A stretch of 64,000 bases of DNA from Metridium senile (GCA_949775045.1 OX459105.1:10555398-10619397); one strand, 5' to 3'. Counted from the stretch's first letter, positions 12,882 to 23,095 are shown. A program made the numbers and translations. The notes: generated by a model not told the origin, from the sequence alone.

Positions 12882-13320
12882 TCTTCTAGCTTTGCTGTGT
12901 ATAAGTCACCGTTCATACTCGGATAAGTTATTTGTGTAAAATCCAAAAGTGCAGCTGTTTAGGCTACCTTTGCAATTCCAAGAAATACCGCATTTATTCG
13001 AATAAGTTCTTGATCAGAACTACGTAAATTAGGGACATAACTTAATGGGCGAGCGGTGAAACATAATTAATTTGAACTGAAGCATATAGATTTTGATAAA
13101 AAAAATTATTTAAAATGCTGTTCTAAAGTAATATTATAGCGTTAAGGTGCGGCGCTTATTCGAGTAAATACAATAGTCACGGAAGTAGTTTACGTAAATG
13201 TAAATATCTGGAGAGAGTCTCCTCAGTTATTGATAGACACAGTGTGTTTGCTTATGAAGTTTACTACAGAACAAAGCAATAACTTTGGCGTTCTTTCTCG
13301 GTCTATGTTTACCCTAGAAA

Positions 13321-13402
13321 CTAGAGGGTTTCTTGATCTAGTATTTGTGTTTATCATTTGTACGTCTACAGGTGTTCGTTATTTTCAAGAGAAACCCTCT
13401 AG
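13321..13402. repeat. Hairpin with CTAGAGGGTTTCTT arms
   Basis: CTAGAGGGTTTCTT at 13321 pairs with AAGAGAAACCCTCTAG ending at 13402. It is probably the terminal hairpin of an insertion that also brings in the hammerhead-like segment at 13544. Confidence 0.5.
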
Positions 13403-13543
13403 CCAAACGAGCCTAGTCTAATTCGCCGAGCCGACCAGTAGCGAAGGGTCAGAGTCTGACCCTGGCCTTCTGATTGGTTTTAAGTCTTTGAAGAGCTTTG
13501 ATTGGACGTAATTTGACAACTTGACGAAATTAGGTTCCAAATA

Positions 13544-13579
13544 TACTCCGACGAAGGGCTAAAGCTCGAAACGTCAGTA
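13544..13579 (+). ncRNA. Hammerhead-like motif, copy 1
   Basis: Read 5' to 3': stem I strand TACT (13544-13547), core C-C-G-A-C-G-A (13548-13554), a putative stem II GGGC/GCTC with TAAA loop (13556-13567), GAAA (13568-13571), C-GTC (13572-13575), then AGTA (13576-13579), which complements TACT. This is the order of parts in a type I hammerhead, with predicted cleavage after C13575. Departures: consensus position 4 is U but here C, an extra A precedes stem II, and stem III has no loop, so it could only close as an ACGT dimer. A simple hairpin (GACG pairing with CGTC) is the alternative. Confidence 0.35.
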
Positions 13580-13864
13580 AAGTTAAGTCAGAGGTTGAAT
13601 TCTAGTTGCATCACAAACCGTCAAATTTACAAAAGCTAAAGGAAGTAGAAAATAACCTCTGGTACCCAGGGTAGTCCATGTTAAGATCTGGAGAGAATTT
13701 CGAAGTCTCCTCATGTTTTGACAGACACAATGCGTATGCTTCCGAAGCTTATTACTACAGAACAATGCAATAGCTCGCATTTTCGAATTTCAAGTCCTTT
13801 CTTGGTCCATGTTAAGTTCTGGAAAGAAGTTCGGAGTCTCATCATGTATTGAAGGACATAATGC

Positions 13865-14129
13865 CCTTTGTCCAAGTGGTAGGGGTGATCGGCGCAGGTT
13901 TTGGAAACGACCCCTAAAAGGTACACATGCACATGCATATCAAAATAACTGATAAAGCCTTGTCGATTTCTACCCCAACAAGGCAACAAAACAGAGTAAA
14001 AATGACTCTTACAGGTACGAAATCATGTTGGGTAACTGATTTTGAGCTAAAAGGACCCTAAAAGGTACGCGCAGGAAATATGTTTACCCTAAAAGGTACA
14101 CCGATCAGCCTACCACTTGGACAAAGGGA
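13865..14129. mobile_element. Fold-back element with ~28-bp TIRs
   Basis: TTTGTCCAAGTGGTAGG at the left and CCTACCACTTGGACAAA at the right are inverted copies that extend into a GATCGG/CCGATC pair. The interior holds several CCTAAAAGGTAC words. It is inserted into the ~130-bp repeat. Confidence 0.7.
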
Positions 14130-14595
14130 GTACCCCTCCCGGGACACAATGGCTATGCTTATGAAGTTTACTAAGTACAGAACAATGCAATGGTTCGTTT
14201 TTTCGAAATAGTCCTTTCTCGGGAACCACTTCTTTGCTTAAAAGTTTTCTACAGAACAAAGCTATCAATGTCTCCCTTTTCGAATGAGTCCTATCTCAGT
14301 CTGTTTGAAATTCTTAAATGAACATCTTCAGTATTAGTGTTCTCTTGACTATAGCCCTTTGTTTTCCTTTTATAACTTAGCTTTTTCTATTATAAATCAG
14401 TCAATTTCAATTATTAAATCGATATCGCAGTCAATATTGATTAGATTTTTCAATTAGATCTTCAGACATCTAGTAGGTTATACCACTGCTGAAACTGACA
14501 CTCGTCTGTCCTCATGTATTAATTGGTATACTACACTGATTAAAACTTTACAATTATCTCGTATTTTGGAACTTAGAGTACTTTCCTGTCTTCAG

Positions 14596-14601
14596 TTTAT
14601 T
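14596..14601 (-). promoter_or_regulatory. Candidate poly(A) signal for the opsin gene
   Basis: AATAAA on the minus strand lies 25 bases after the opsin stop codon. The position is unusually close but usable; it implies a very short 3' UTR. Confidence 0.4.
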
Positions 14602-14626
14602 AAAGAAATGCACTGAATCACTGCCC

Positions 14627-14936
14627 TCAAGCATCGATTGGTACGACTTGATTTCTAACGAGCCTTCTGCAAAACAAGGCAATGAATCTCTCGCGAAACT
14701 TCTTAGAAATGAAGGCGTATAGTACAGGGTTATAAGTAAAAGATGCTTTGGCAAACAGGCTTGCAACGAGAAGCATGAAGGAAGTCTCACGAACTCCAGT
14801 GATGATCATGATGACCACGATAGAATAGGGCATCCAAGCAAGCAGATAGGAGAGTATGAGCACTAAAAGCTGTATTGCGGTTGTTATCTCTTTCTTGAGC
14901 TCCTGTTTAGCATGCTCGGAGAGGTTAAGGGTAAGC
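14627..14936 (-). CDS. Opsin exon 2: loop 3 to C-terminus
   Basis: 310 bases: one base completing the split Arg206 codon, then 102 codons and TAG-class stop. It encodes the end of intracellular loop 3, helix 6 (ELKKEITTAIQLL start), helix 7 with the retinal lysine K269, helix 8 with C295 as a possible palmitoylation site, and a 22-residue tail ending VPIDA. The tail has few Ser/Thr, so classical arrestin phosphorylation sites are not evident. Confidence 0.9.
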
Positions 14937-17936
14937 CTGGAAAAGAAAGAAAAACAATCATCTTAGGGCCCGTTTAAACACCCTGTTGGATGATGTTGGA
15001 TGCAACATCATATAACATTTCTTTTGTTATCGTGTTCAACAAACCGTATCGCAACAATGTTGGTCCAACATGTTGGTCCCGTGTAAAGAGGCTCTTTGCT
15101 AGAACCGTTGACAATAGGTGAGCATAGTGTTTACAAGTGTTGGTATTGTGATGTTAATTTGCCAACCATTTTCACAATATATTTCTTAATTTTCTTTGTT
15201 CTAATAACAATGGTTGGTTTGCAAAACTACAACAAAATACGTCACTGTACGTCCGCATATAGTGATCACTTTTTAAGGAGTATATATACATTAAAACATT
15301 AAAGCATTAGCTACACTCGTTGACAAGTAGGTGAGGGTAGTGTTTACAAGGGTTGGTATTGTGATGCTAATTTGCCAACCATTTTCACAATAGGTTTTAT
15401 AATTTTCTTTGTTCTAATAACAATAGCTGGTTGGCAAAACCATAACAAAAATACGTCACTGTACGTCCACCTATAGTAACATTTTAGAGCGATTTCACAT
15501 AACGCATTTTAACATGTTAATTAGTATAGGTAATCATATGGTTTCGAGAGTACGGTCTCTTGCAATTTGTACTCTTTGAAAAACACACTCGTGCGAATTA
15601 TTCCCAAATTGAACGAGAAATCATATGATTACTTATTAATAATATACATGAAAAAATTAAAAACATTACAGACAGGAAGTGACGACATGTTAATTTGACA
15701 AAACGCGTGCGCATTTTATTGAACCCATAATATGAAATCCGTTCGTTTACAACCATGCATATTCAAAGCGATTTAGGATCCAACTTCAAAGAGCTTATTT
15801 GACAACAAAATGTGAATATGTAAAGCGATTTCGGATTCTAATACATATAAGACCAACTTCAAAGAGTTTTTTCTAATTTTCTAAGCCGAAATGTGGCAAA
15901 ATGTTTACTGTTTTTTTATGTGAAAGTTAATCTGAATCTGAATCACTGTCAATGAAATATCGACGCTTTCGACGACTGCGTGACTGGACGTTTGGATTTA
16001 CTGTAGACTTCGAGTTGTTAAAGTTGAAGGAAACCTGACAGTTGTTGAACGTGTTCAGGAAACTTTGTTCTTGTGATTTCTTCATCGTTGGATTCATTGA
16101 CAAAGATGGACCTTGACTCGGCATAGAGTTGTTACCCGGCATTTTTAGAGTTGTTACTTTTCTATACTAGATATTTATGGTGGGAAGCCACATTCTTAAG
16201 GTAAAACAATATACAGTATTTATTTCTTATACTTTTATTTCAACTGCTGTAAACAATTCATTGTAATTAATATATTTCTATGTACTTTCTTCACTAGTTG
16301 AAGTCCTTCTCTTTTAACAATTGTACTCGTTACGAAACGGTAAATAAAAGAAGTTTGCGGCTAAAAAAATATATATTGACGTCGTTATATTCCTCTCTTC
16401 ACACCATTTCTTATATACATTAAGCCAAAACGAAGTAAGTTCCTACTAGTATTTTCGTTTTTTGAGCCATTTTTTAGTTCTTCAATGACAAAATCCGAAG
16501 CATTACAAAAACTCTTCTCATTCAAAATGGCTGCCATTTTTTCCCTCTCGGATGTCAACTTTGCTTCAAATTTTCCGCAAATATATATAATTTTTCGCCA
16601 TCATAATCTTTCATCTGATTGGCTTATTTTATTTTCTATTGTTTATAAGCCAATCAGCATCGCGTAATACCTGCACTGTATTACTTTGTTTTTGCACTGT
16701 ATTACCTTGTTTTTGCACTGAATTACCTCTAAAATGCACTGTTCATCAGCCAATCAGAATCGAGTAATTTGTTTATGTATATTATTAGTAAAATAACATG
16801 CTAATAAGCTTTGCACGGATGACTATACAATTTATCACAAATTGCTGACATAAATATGACAATCTTAGCAAAAGTCAAGAAACAAAGTATCAGAAAAAAA
16901 ATATATTTTGATCAACTATCAGATATCATGAAAAAAACTAATTTGTGATAAATTGTGTATGCACAAGCGCGAAGCTCATTAGCATGTTATTTTACTCGCT
17001 ATCATGTTAAAATGCATTATGTGAAATTGCTCTAATGAGGGTATAAAATGCTGGCACAAAAAGTATGGAAACCAACGCAGAATAAATCCTGAAGGAACTG
17101 AAAAGGAAAAGAAAAGAAAGCGGAAAAAATCGAAGCTCATTAGCATGTTATTTTACTCATGGATACCCACAGAATAAATCCTGAGGGAACTGAAAAGAAA
17201 AAGAAAAGAAAGCGGAAAAAAGCGAAAGCGAAGCTCATTAGCATGTTATTTTACTCATGGATACCCACAGAATAAATCCTGAAGTAAAAGCGGAAAAGAA
17301 TAAAAAAAATAATTGTTACCTTGCACTTTCGTGTCCAACTTTCGTTCTAACCCTGAAGATCTTGTAATAACTGTACAACATGACACTTACAGGTATCACA
17401 AAACATCCGATGAACATCACAACAAAGTAAGCAACATCAGAAGGATCGGTTTGGTCCCATCTCAGAGAGCAAGTTATATTCGCAGCCTCAAGCCCATACC
17501 TCGACCATCCTGCGAAGGGTAAAACGCTGAGTAGGAACGAGAATGCCCACATTACTGCCACCATTATAACAGCTTGTTTGTGTGTTAGGAAGTTCCCATG
17601 AGCGTAGGTGTACTTTACGATGGTCAGGTATTTCTCCAGAGCCACTGCACCAAGAGTCAACATGGACACGGTGCCAAACAAGTAGATCAAAAATGCGTGG
17701 ATGTGACAACTTGTTTCGTTCCAAGATCCTGAAGTTAAGGAGTACAAAGCTTGAGGAACTGGAACACAACTTGCTAAGCATCCACTAATGCATATACTGA
17801 GGATGAAAATATTGGGGACGGTGATGGAGGAGATGTGCTTGAACATAACGATGATAACAAGACCGTTAAAGATGGTTCCAGTAAGGGCAATAATGGTCAG
17901 GTAGATAGAAGCGATTGAACGGATCATATCGGCCAT
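14627..17936 (-). CDS. Opsin-family GPCR, two coding exons, 308 residues
   Basis: Seven-helix photoreceptor-type receptor. Exon 1 (17936-17320) joins exon 2 (14936-14627) across a phase-2 intron with GT donor (17319-17318) and AG acceptor (14938-14937); the join keeps frame and aligns residue for residue with rhodopsin. K269 in helix 7 (FAKASFTYNPVLY) is at the retinal Schiff-base position, followed by NPxxY and an SKKFR helix 8. E150 aligns with bovine E181, C77 and C156 form the usual disulphide, and H80 is at the bovine E113 site. E101-K102-Y103 replaces E-R-Y, E222 sits at 6.30, W240-M-P-Y at CWxP, and G52 replaces helix 2 aspartate. N-glycosylation sites are N73 and N153. The amino tail before helix 1 is only about eight residues, and an acceptor-like AG at 17954-17953 could mean a missing 5' exon. 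I infer a G-protein-coupled light sensor of the plasma membrane; subtype is not resolved. Confidence 0.92.
14968..15092. mobile_element. Fold-back remnant with GGGCCCGTTTAAACA end
   Basis: Left end GGGCCCGTTTAAACACC, right end around CCCGTGTAAAGAGGC, with GATGTTGGA and CAACATGTTGG words that can pair internally. The ends are imperfect, so it is probably a decayed member of the GGCC-ended fold-back group seen elsewhere. Confidence 0.5.
15114..15260. mobile_element. Small MITE, intronic copy 1
   Basis: Starts ATAGGTGAGC, ends ACGTCCGCATAT, with inner arms GCCAACCATT and AATGGTTGG. Same family as 12499-12881 and 15327-15474. Confidence 0.7.
15327..15474. mobile_element. Small MITE, intronic copy 2
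   Basis: Same orientation and 66 bases downstream of the copy at 15114-15260, suggesting local duplication or repeated insertion. Ends TACGTCCACCTAT. Confidence 0.7.
15487..17032. mobile_element. 1546-bp TIR transposon in the opsin intron
   Basis: Terminal inverted repeats of about 30 bases with three or four mismatches (left GAGCGATTTCACATAACGC, right GCATTATGTGAAATTGCTC) are flanked by TA. A subterminal inverted pair of 57 bases lies at 16787-16843 and 16940-16996. Three copies of a TTGCACTG(T/A)ATTAC word occur at 16670-16730. There is no transposase, so it is a deletion derivative or a non-autonomous element; the only notable frame is at 15927-16142. Confidence 0.8.
15927..16142 (-). other. 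71-codon open frame inside the intronic transposon
   Basis: The frame reads from an ATG at 16142 to a stop at 15927. The product would be Asn/Ser-rich at first, with a FNNCQVSFNFN stretch, then a basic RSRRKRR patch and an acidic DSDSDSD end. I do not recognise a family. A basic patch next to an acidic tail is compatible with a nuclear protein fragment. It could be the remnant of an element-encoded protein or chance; codon-level conservation among copies would decide. Confidence 0.25.
17066..17310. repeat. ~97-bp minisatellite next to the opsin splice donor
   Basis: Two full units and a partial one, each with AGAATAAATCCTGA, a purine-rich GAAAAGAAAAGAAAG block and CTCATTAGCATGTTATTTTA. The last words copy the right subterminal end of the adjacent TIR element, so the array probably grew from the transposon border. 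Confidence 0.7.
17320..17936 (-). CDS. Opsin exon 1: N-terminus to end of helix 5
   Basis: 617 bases, 205 codons plus two bases. ATG at 17936 has A at -3 and G at +4. It covers helices 1 to 5: N24 in helix 1, W130 in helix 4, the GWSRYGLE stretch of loop 2, then P182 and Y190 of helix 5. Frame remains open upstream without another ATG, so an earlier exon cannot be excluded. Confidence 0.9.
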
Positions 17937-18239
17937 GATGGCGCTAAAAAACCTGGAGAGATAATAGCACAGACTAAGGAAATAGTGTAAAGTTAAGGAG
18001 AATACAACTGGGCACGAATGAGTGCACGCGCAGGACGTAAAAATGTCTAAAAATAATTACAGGCTAGACAAAAATAAAATGGCCTTACATAACACAATGA
18101 AACAACTATTGCTCAATGGCATATCAGTATTTAGTTTCGCCATATAACGTACATAATAATAATAAAATGATGACTATAAATACAAGTACAACATAACAAT
18201 ATTTAATATATACAGTGATAATAGTCATGATAATTATAC
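17937..18239. other. Sequence 5' of the opsin gene
   Basis: Putative 5' UTR or promoter side. A splice acceptor-like tract with AG at 17954-17953 lies just upstream of the start codon. I find no convincing TATA box. Confidence 0.4.
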
Positions 18240-18301
18240 ATTGAGGGCCACAAGTTTATAAGCTTTTAGCTATTTAGTGCTACCCTCTATAAATAAAGTT
18301 T

Positions 18302-18333
<32 letters not shown>

Positions 18334-18334
18334 T
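18240..18334 (+). mobile_element. 3' end of a retroposon with CTTA tail
   Basis: TTGAGGGCCACAAG through CCCTCTATAAATAAAG followed by CTTA repeats looks like the 3' terminus of a LINE or SINE: a conserved-looking tail, an AATAAA, then a short tandem tail. The body is not recognisable. Confidence 0.45.
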
Positions 18335-18570
18335 ACATTACATGACATGACATGACATTGCATTGCATTGCATTGCATTGCATTGCATTGCATTGCATTG
18401 CTTTGCATTGCATTGCATTACATTACATTACATTACATTACATTACATTACATTACATTACATTACATTACATTACATTACATTACATTACATTACATTA
18501 CATTACATTACATTACATTACATTACATTACATTACATTACATTACATTACATTACATTACATTACATTA
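18302..18570. repeat. Stepwise microsatellite: CTTA, ATGAC, ATTGC, ATTAC
   Basis: CTTA units at 18302-18332, three CATGA units near 18341-18357, about twelve CATTG units at 18356-18418, then about thirty CATTA units to 18570. Neighbouring blocks differ by single substitutions, as if each block expanded from a mutated unit of the previous one. Confidence 0.9.
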
Positions 18571-18706
18571 TATGCTAAAAATGTACCGAAACAATTTAAA
18601 GCATGAGCAAAGTATATTCAAAAAACCTGAATAATGAAGTTTATTTAATTAATATTGATAATCTAGAAAATAAAGCCCTTACCGCGGTAAGTACAATAGA
18701 GTATAT

Positions 18707-18728
18707 CACGTGCGTTATATATCACGTG
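18707..18728. promoter_or_regulatory. Paired CACGTG E-boxes upstream of opsin
   Basis: Two CACGTG motifs at 18707-18712 and 18723-18728, 16 bases apart, about 0.8 kb upstream of the opsin start. CACGTG binds bHLH factors such as CLOCK/BMAL-type, USF and MITF proteins. They lie near an inverted-repeat region, so they could equally be repeat sequence. Confidence 0.3.
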
Positions 18729-18765
18729 ACTGAATGAGCACCTCCCAGGGGTTTTAGAGAACAAG

Positions 18766-19056
18766 CCAGCTGAGTTGACCTTCAGAACAAACACAAGGTC
18801 AACCAATCAGAATTGAGGATTCAACATCGTATTTTTGATTAGCATTTCCTATTATTCTGCAAAGAGAATTTATGAAATACAAGTTCTTCTTTCTTTAAAT
18901 TAATCGTAAACGCTAGTCAAAAACATGGTGGGATTATATTTCAATCTACAAGAAAAGTTTACATTGTATAATCGGAAAATGCTCAAAAAATTGCTAACCA
19001 AAAATATAGTGACCCATAATATAATTCCTTTCGGGGAAGGCGATCAACTCAGCTGG
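18766..19056. repeat. Inverted repeat with CCAGCTGAGTTGA arms
   Basis: CCAGCTGAGTTGA at 18766-18778 and its perfect complement at 19044-19056. Possibly a decayed fold-back element; no gene in between. Confidence 0.5.
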
Positions 19057-19863
19057 AGGGAACAAGCGCATTTATTTTAAGGGAACAACGGATACTACCT
19101 AATTATTTTCAGGGAACAAGGCAACAAAATATGATAAAACAATAGTTTTTTTGGATCATGGGAGCATAAGGTAAAACATTTTAGGGAAACAGTTATTGTA
19201 CTAATGGGAAACAAGGGAGACTGAATTAAGCTGGAGTCTCTTCGTCTTGGAGTGACATTACAAAACCTTTTTATGCATGTTTCTATGACTCAGCTGTTCT
19301 AATTATAATTATAACAATTCAGTGCTGCATTAACCGAGCTCGTCTACTGGTCCGGAAAGAATAAAACACACACGTGCTGGAGTAAATGTCTATGCGGGGT
19401 CTATGGGGGAAACCCCACAAACTGCCAAAGGCGCTTTTAATATAAAAATACATGAAACATAGTTAAACTTCGGTTTAAGAGTAGAAATCGTAAGGACCAG
19501 TAAATATGAGGACAAACAAAACGCCACAGAACACATCATAAAATAACGAGGAAAGACTCTGGAAGAAGGGGGACATTTCACTGAAAGCCGAAGGTCGATT
19601 TAACAGAAAGACTACGTTTGGTCTAAACACTGGAAGTCTAAACACTGGAAGTCTAAACACTGTAATACTTTGAGAACATGGACAGCATGCACATTCTCAT
19701 CAAGTTCAAGATGATTAGGGACATAATAAAACTAAATCAATTAGCAACTTCCAAACATTAACGGATCTACTTGGTCGTTACATAAGAGGTGAGATGCAAC
19801 GTGACAAAACTTGAATCATTATACAATGGGAAAATTCTATTTGTGTCAAATATTTGAGATCAA
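19057..19863. other. Intergenic, with a triple 15-bp repeat
   Basis: No gene seen. GTCTAAACACTGGAA is repeated three times in tandem at 19621-19662. Confidence 0.55.
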
Positions 19864-20067
19864 TACAGTAAAACCCTGCGTATAAGAACCTAAAATTGAA
19901 GAAACTGTCAGGCTGAAATTAAAAAAAAAAAAAAAAGAGCCATGTATGAAGTGAGTGATGCTAATAGAACCAAGATAGGCTGATTTTAAGTTAAGCACCA
20001 TTTATATATGAACCTGTTCAGGCTGACTTAAAAAAATCTACGTTCTTATACGCGGGGTTTTACTGTA
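19864..20067. mobile_element. MITE with TACAGTAAAACCC ends
   Basis: The left TACAGTAAAACCCTGCG and right CGCGGGGTTTTACTGTA arms extend through TATAAGAAC. The internal GTCAGGCTGA is also mirrored. TA ends fit a mariner-type MITE. A second copy is at 28431-28696. Confidence 0.8.
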
Positions 20068-20309
20068 TAAGCGAAATAGTTTTACATCAAAAAAGGAAAT
20101 TGTCCTTTTCACGTACAGTTAGCGCGTAATATTTTCTTTAGAATTTGACTACCGCTCGTGGAAATTTAAGGAATGCACACATTATCAAATAATTGAAACA
20201 CAAAATCCACGGGCCAAATTGTAAAGAATATATATATACACGCTATCGATGCTTAGGCTGGTGGAAGAGTACTACGAAATTTAAATGGTCTATCGCATTA
20301 CAAAAATAG

Positions 20310-21125
20310 GTAATAGAGTAATTTCAATGGACAATGAGTATCCTTTGAAAACTCGTTATTTCTCAATAGAAAAATATTGAGGCAAGAAAATATGGTCTTC
20401 ATCCCAGAAAGATTTTATTGTCAACAAAAAAATCAAAATTAAAGACCAAGCGAATATAGTCAGTTCATCCTTATTAACAAAGACATTATTAGAGGCAATT
20501 GACCACTTTCAAAGAGAACTCAGTGAATACTTGTTATTTCTGATTGAAAAAATATTGAGGCAAGCGCATACATCCCAAGAGGATTTTATTAAAAAAGAAA
20601 TATTGAGACAATTGACCACTTGAACTCGTTGTTTCTCATTGGAGAAATATTGAGACAAGGGAATACGGTCTTCATCCTAAGAGCATTTTATTAAAAAAGA
20701 CATTGAGGCAATAGACCACTAGTACTGTTAATGAGAATTCAGTTAATACTCGGTTGTTTCTCATTGGAGAAATATTGAGACAAGGGAATACAGTCTTCAT
20801 TCTAAGAGGATTTTATTAAAAAAAACAATGCAATGAGCCAATAGACCATTAATAATGAGAATTCAGTTAATACTCGGTTGTTTCTCATTGGAGAAATATT
20901 GAGGCAAGCGAATACAGTCTTCATTCTAAGAGGATTTTATTAAAAAAAACAATGCAATGAGCCAATAGACCATTAATAATAAGAATTCAGTTAATACTCG
21001 GTTGTTTCTCATGCCGGAAAAATATTGAGGCAAGCGCATACAGTCTTCATTCTAAGAGGATTTTATTTAAAAAAAAAATGAGCCAATAGACCACTGATAA
21101 TGAGAATTCAGTTAATACTCGGGGT
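20310..21125. repeat. ~118-bp tandem repeat, about six units
   Basis: Units contain GGATTTTATTAAAAAA, GAATTCAGTTAATACTCGG and CTCATTGGAGAAATATTGAG. The last three units are most alike; the first ones are degenerate. Confidence 0.75.
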
Positions 21126-21361
21126 TTTTTTTTCTTCAAAAAACATTAATAAGGCCAATAAAATAACTTTTCCGAAGCCTTGTGTTGGTACATTTTGTAT
21201 GATCACTTAACCACAAATCTCGAAAGCGGTGTGTTGGATAAGATCTATATTTAGTCTAGCTTCAGATTACATAACTAGAGGCACGAGAATGCATTTCATT
21301 TCATTCATATCTGGTCCACGTGAAATTGTCACCCGGATTAAACAAATCTCAAGCGGAAAAA

Positions 21362-21760
21362 ATGTTGGTATCGTGCAGTGACGCTGCCGTTTAACAATGT
21401 AAAAATGTATAAACTACAAAGAAAAAAAATTGCCAGACCGAATACCAATTTACTTTAAAAATAGAAACCTAATTAAAAAAATAAGCACCACCATCAGAAA
21501 GAGCAAGCAGAAATATGTATTTTTGGAAAGTTTTATTGCTATAGATACTATTCAAGTGAAATGTTGGTATCGTGCAGTGACGCTGCCGTTTAACAATGTA
21601 AAAATGTATAAACTACAAAGAAAAAAAATAGCCAGACCGAATACCAATTTACTTTAAAAATAGAAAACTAATTAAAAAAAATAAGCACCACCATCAGAAA
21701 GAGCAAGCAGAAATATGTATTTTTGGAAAGTTTTATTGCTATAGATACTATTCAAGTGAA
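21362..21760. repeat. Tandem duplication of a 199-bp segment
   Basis: Two nearly identical copies starting with ATGTTGGTATCGTGCAG at 21362 and 21561. They differ at only a handful of bases, so the duplication is recent. No coding function seen. Confidence 0.85.
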
Positions 21761-21916
21761 GCTATTTGGAATCAAAATTACAGAGGTTTGTATCTATTCA
21801 GTGACCCGTTTCCTTGCTAGCCTCGTTGTGGTATTTTTCACACTTTTGAAATCTTCATAACTTCTGAAAAATTTAATATGTGTGTCTCAAACATATTGAG
21901 TGGTATTCTGTCAATA

Positions 21917-22062
21917 CACCGAATCGAAATATGGCGACCAATTTGAATAACTATTGTTATTGACTCACTAGCCTCTCATCCATGTGAAAACTCTATTGTT
22001 TTCCATCATGAACAAGAGGCTAGTCAGTCAAGAACAATAGCAGGTCGCCATATTTCGATTCG
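21917..22062. mobile_element. Fold-back element with 7-bp GTCAATA flanking repeat
   Basis: Arms CCGAATCGAAATATGGCGACC and complement, plus an inner arm pair around CACTAGCCTCT. GTCAATA flanks the element directly at 21910-21916 and 22063-22069, consistent with a 7 or 8-bp target duplication and so a hAT-like class. Confidence 0.65.
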
Positions 22063-22089
22063 GTCAATAAGGAACATTAAAATTCGAAA

Positions 22090-22695
22090 AGAACATTTAT
22101 ACCAAAATTGATGCAAATTGTGAATAATAGCGCTCTGGATGATCAAACAAGTGTGCAAAATTTCACCATTAAACGAGTGGAAAACCCCTATTTTTTGTTT
22201 GTTTTTTATTTATGGAAATACCAATGTATGTCAGAGCTATAAATGTCACTCAAAGTTACTTAGGAAGTGAAGAGAGCACTAGCTAGTTCTCAAGATGTAA
22301 TTAGAAAAATACTCGCCTACAGCTCATGCTTCTCCCAGCACTTCTTATTATTTTCATCGTGCTTTATAGTAGGACCCAGGCCCGCTCTGAAAATCAGGCT
22401 ATAGTAAACGAAGAACTGCTCTATCTATTTAATATTCTTTAACTTATAATTATAATTCATACATTTTTAATAAATATCATAAAAAGTGTACCTGAAGTAT
22501 TGTTTGTTACCTCTTCCACTATAACTATACATGGCTTAGTCTTAACCAGCAACGAGTAAAAAAATGAAAATTAATGCACTTGTTTGAGTCGATGACTGAA
22601 CTTATAAACTATAAGTGAATAAGGTCTACCCGGCAACAATGCTTATATTCCTAATTTAAAAAGGGTTGTCATAGCCAAAGGCAAAAGGCATTGAA
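22090..22695. other. Intergenic, no gene seen
   Basis: AT-rich sequence without recognisable coding, RNA or repeat structure apart from short homopolymers. Confidence 0.5.
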
Positions 22696-22699
22696 CTCA

Positions 22700-23095
22700 A
22701 GACAAAAAATTGAGACGCTTTGGAACTGAAACGGTTTCGTGGACTATAAGCAACACACATGTAATACATCTCGACAACAGCCTCCATGTTCTTGACGAGA
22801 ATAAGAATTGAGAGGCCTTGGAAACGGTTTTGTGGACTATAAGCAACACACATGTAATACATCTCAACAATAATCACCATGTTCTTGACGAGAATAAGAA
22901 TTGCACGCCTTGGAAACGGTTTTGTGGACTATAAGCAACACACATGTAATACATCTCAACAATAATCTCCATGTTCTTGACAAGAATAAGAATTGCACGC
23001 CTTGGAAATGGTTTCGTGGATGGACTACAAGCAGCACGCAATACATGTACCTCAGCACTAACCTCCGTGTTCTTGACCGACGAGAATAAGAAGCA
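22700..23095. repeat. ~92-bp tandem repeat, four to five units
   Basis: Units contain TGGACTATAAGCAACACAC, ATGTAATACATCTC and TTCTTGACGAGAATAAGAA. The last unit is altered (TGGACTACAAGCAGCACGC). Short open frames on both strands are by-products of the repeat. Confidence 0.8.

Larger units (their letters stand above)
13203..14310. repeat. Degenerate ~130-bp repeat with insertions
   Basis: Related blocks containing TCTGGAGAGA, GACACAATG, TACAGAACAA and TTTCGAA words recur at about 13208, 13686, 13812, 14150 and 14235. The spacing is broken by the insertions at 13315-13612 and 13865-14129. Confidence 0.6.
14937..17319 (-). other. Opsin intron, 2383 bp, filled with mobile DNA
   Basis: Canonical GT-AG ends with a pyrimidine-rich tract before the acceptor. 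It holds, from 14968 upward, a fold-back remnant, two small MITEs, a 1546-bp TIR element and a minisatellite whose last unit ends about ten bases from the donor. Confidence 0.85.

Noticed and set aside
17313..17788. Plus- and minus-strand frames overlapping opsin exon 1 in other registers
   Set aside because: Shadows of the opsin exon, which has clear family motifs and a matching splice donor.
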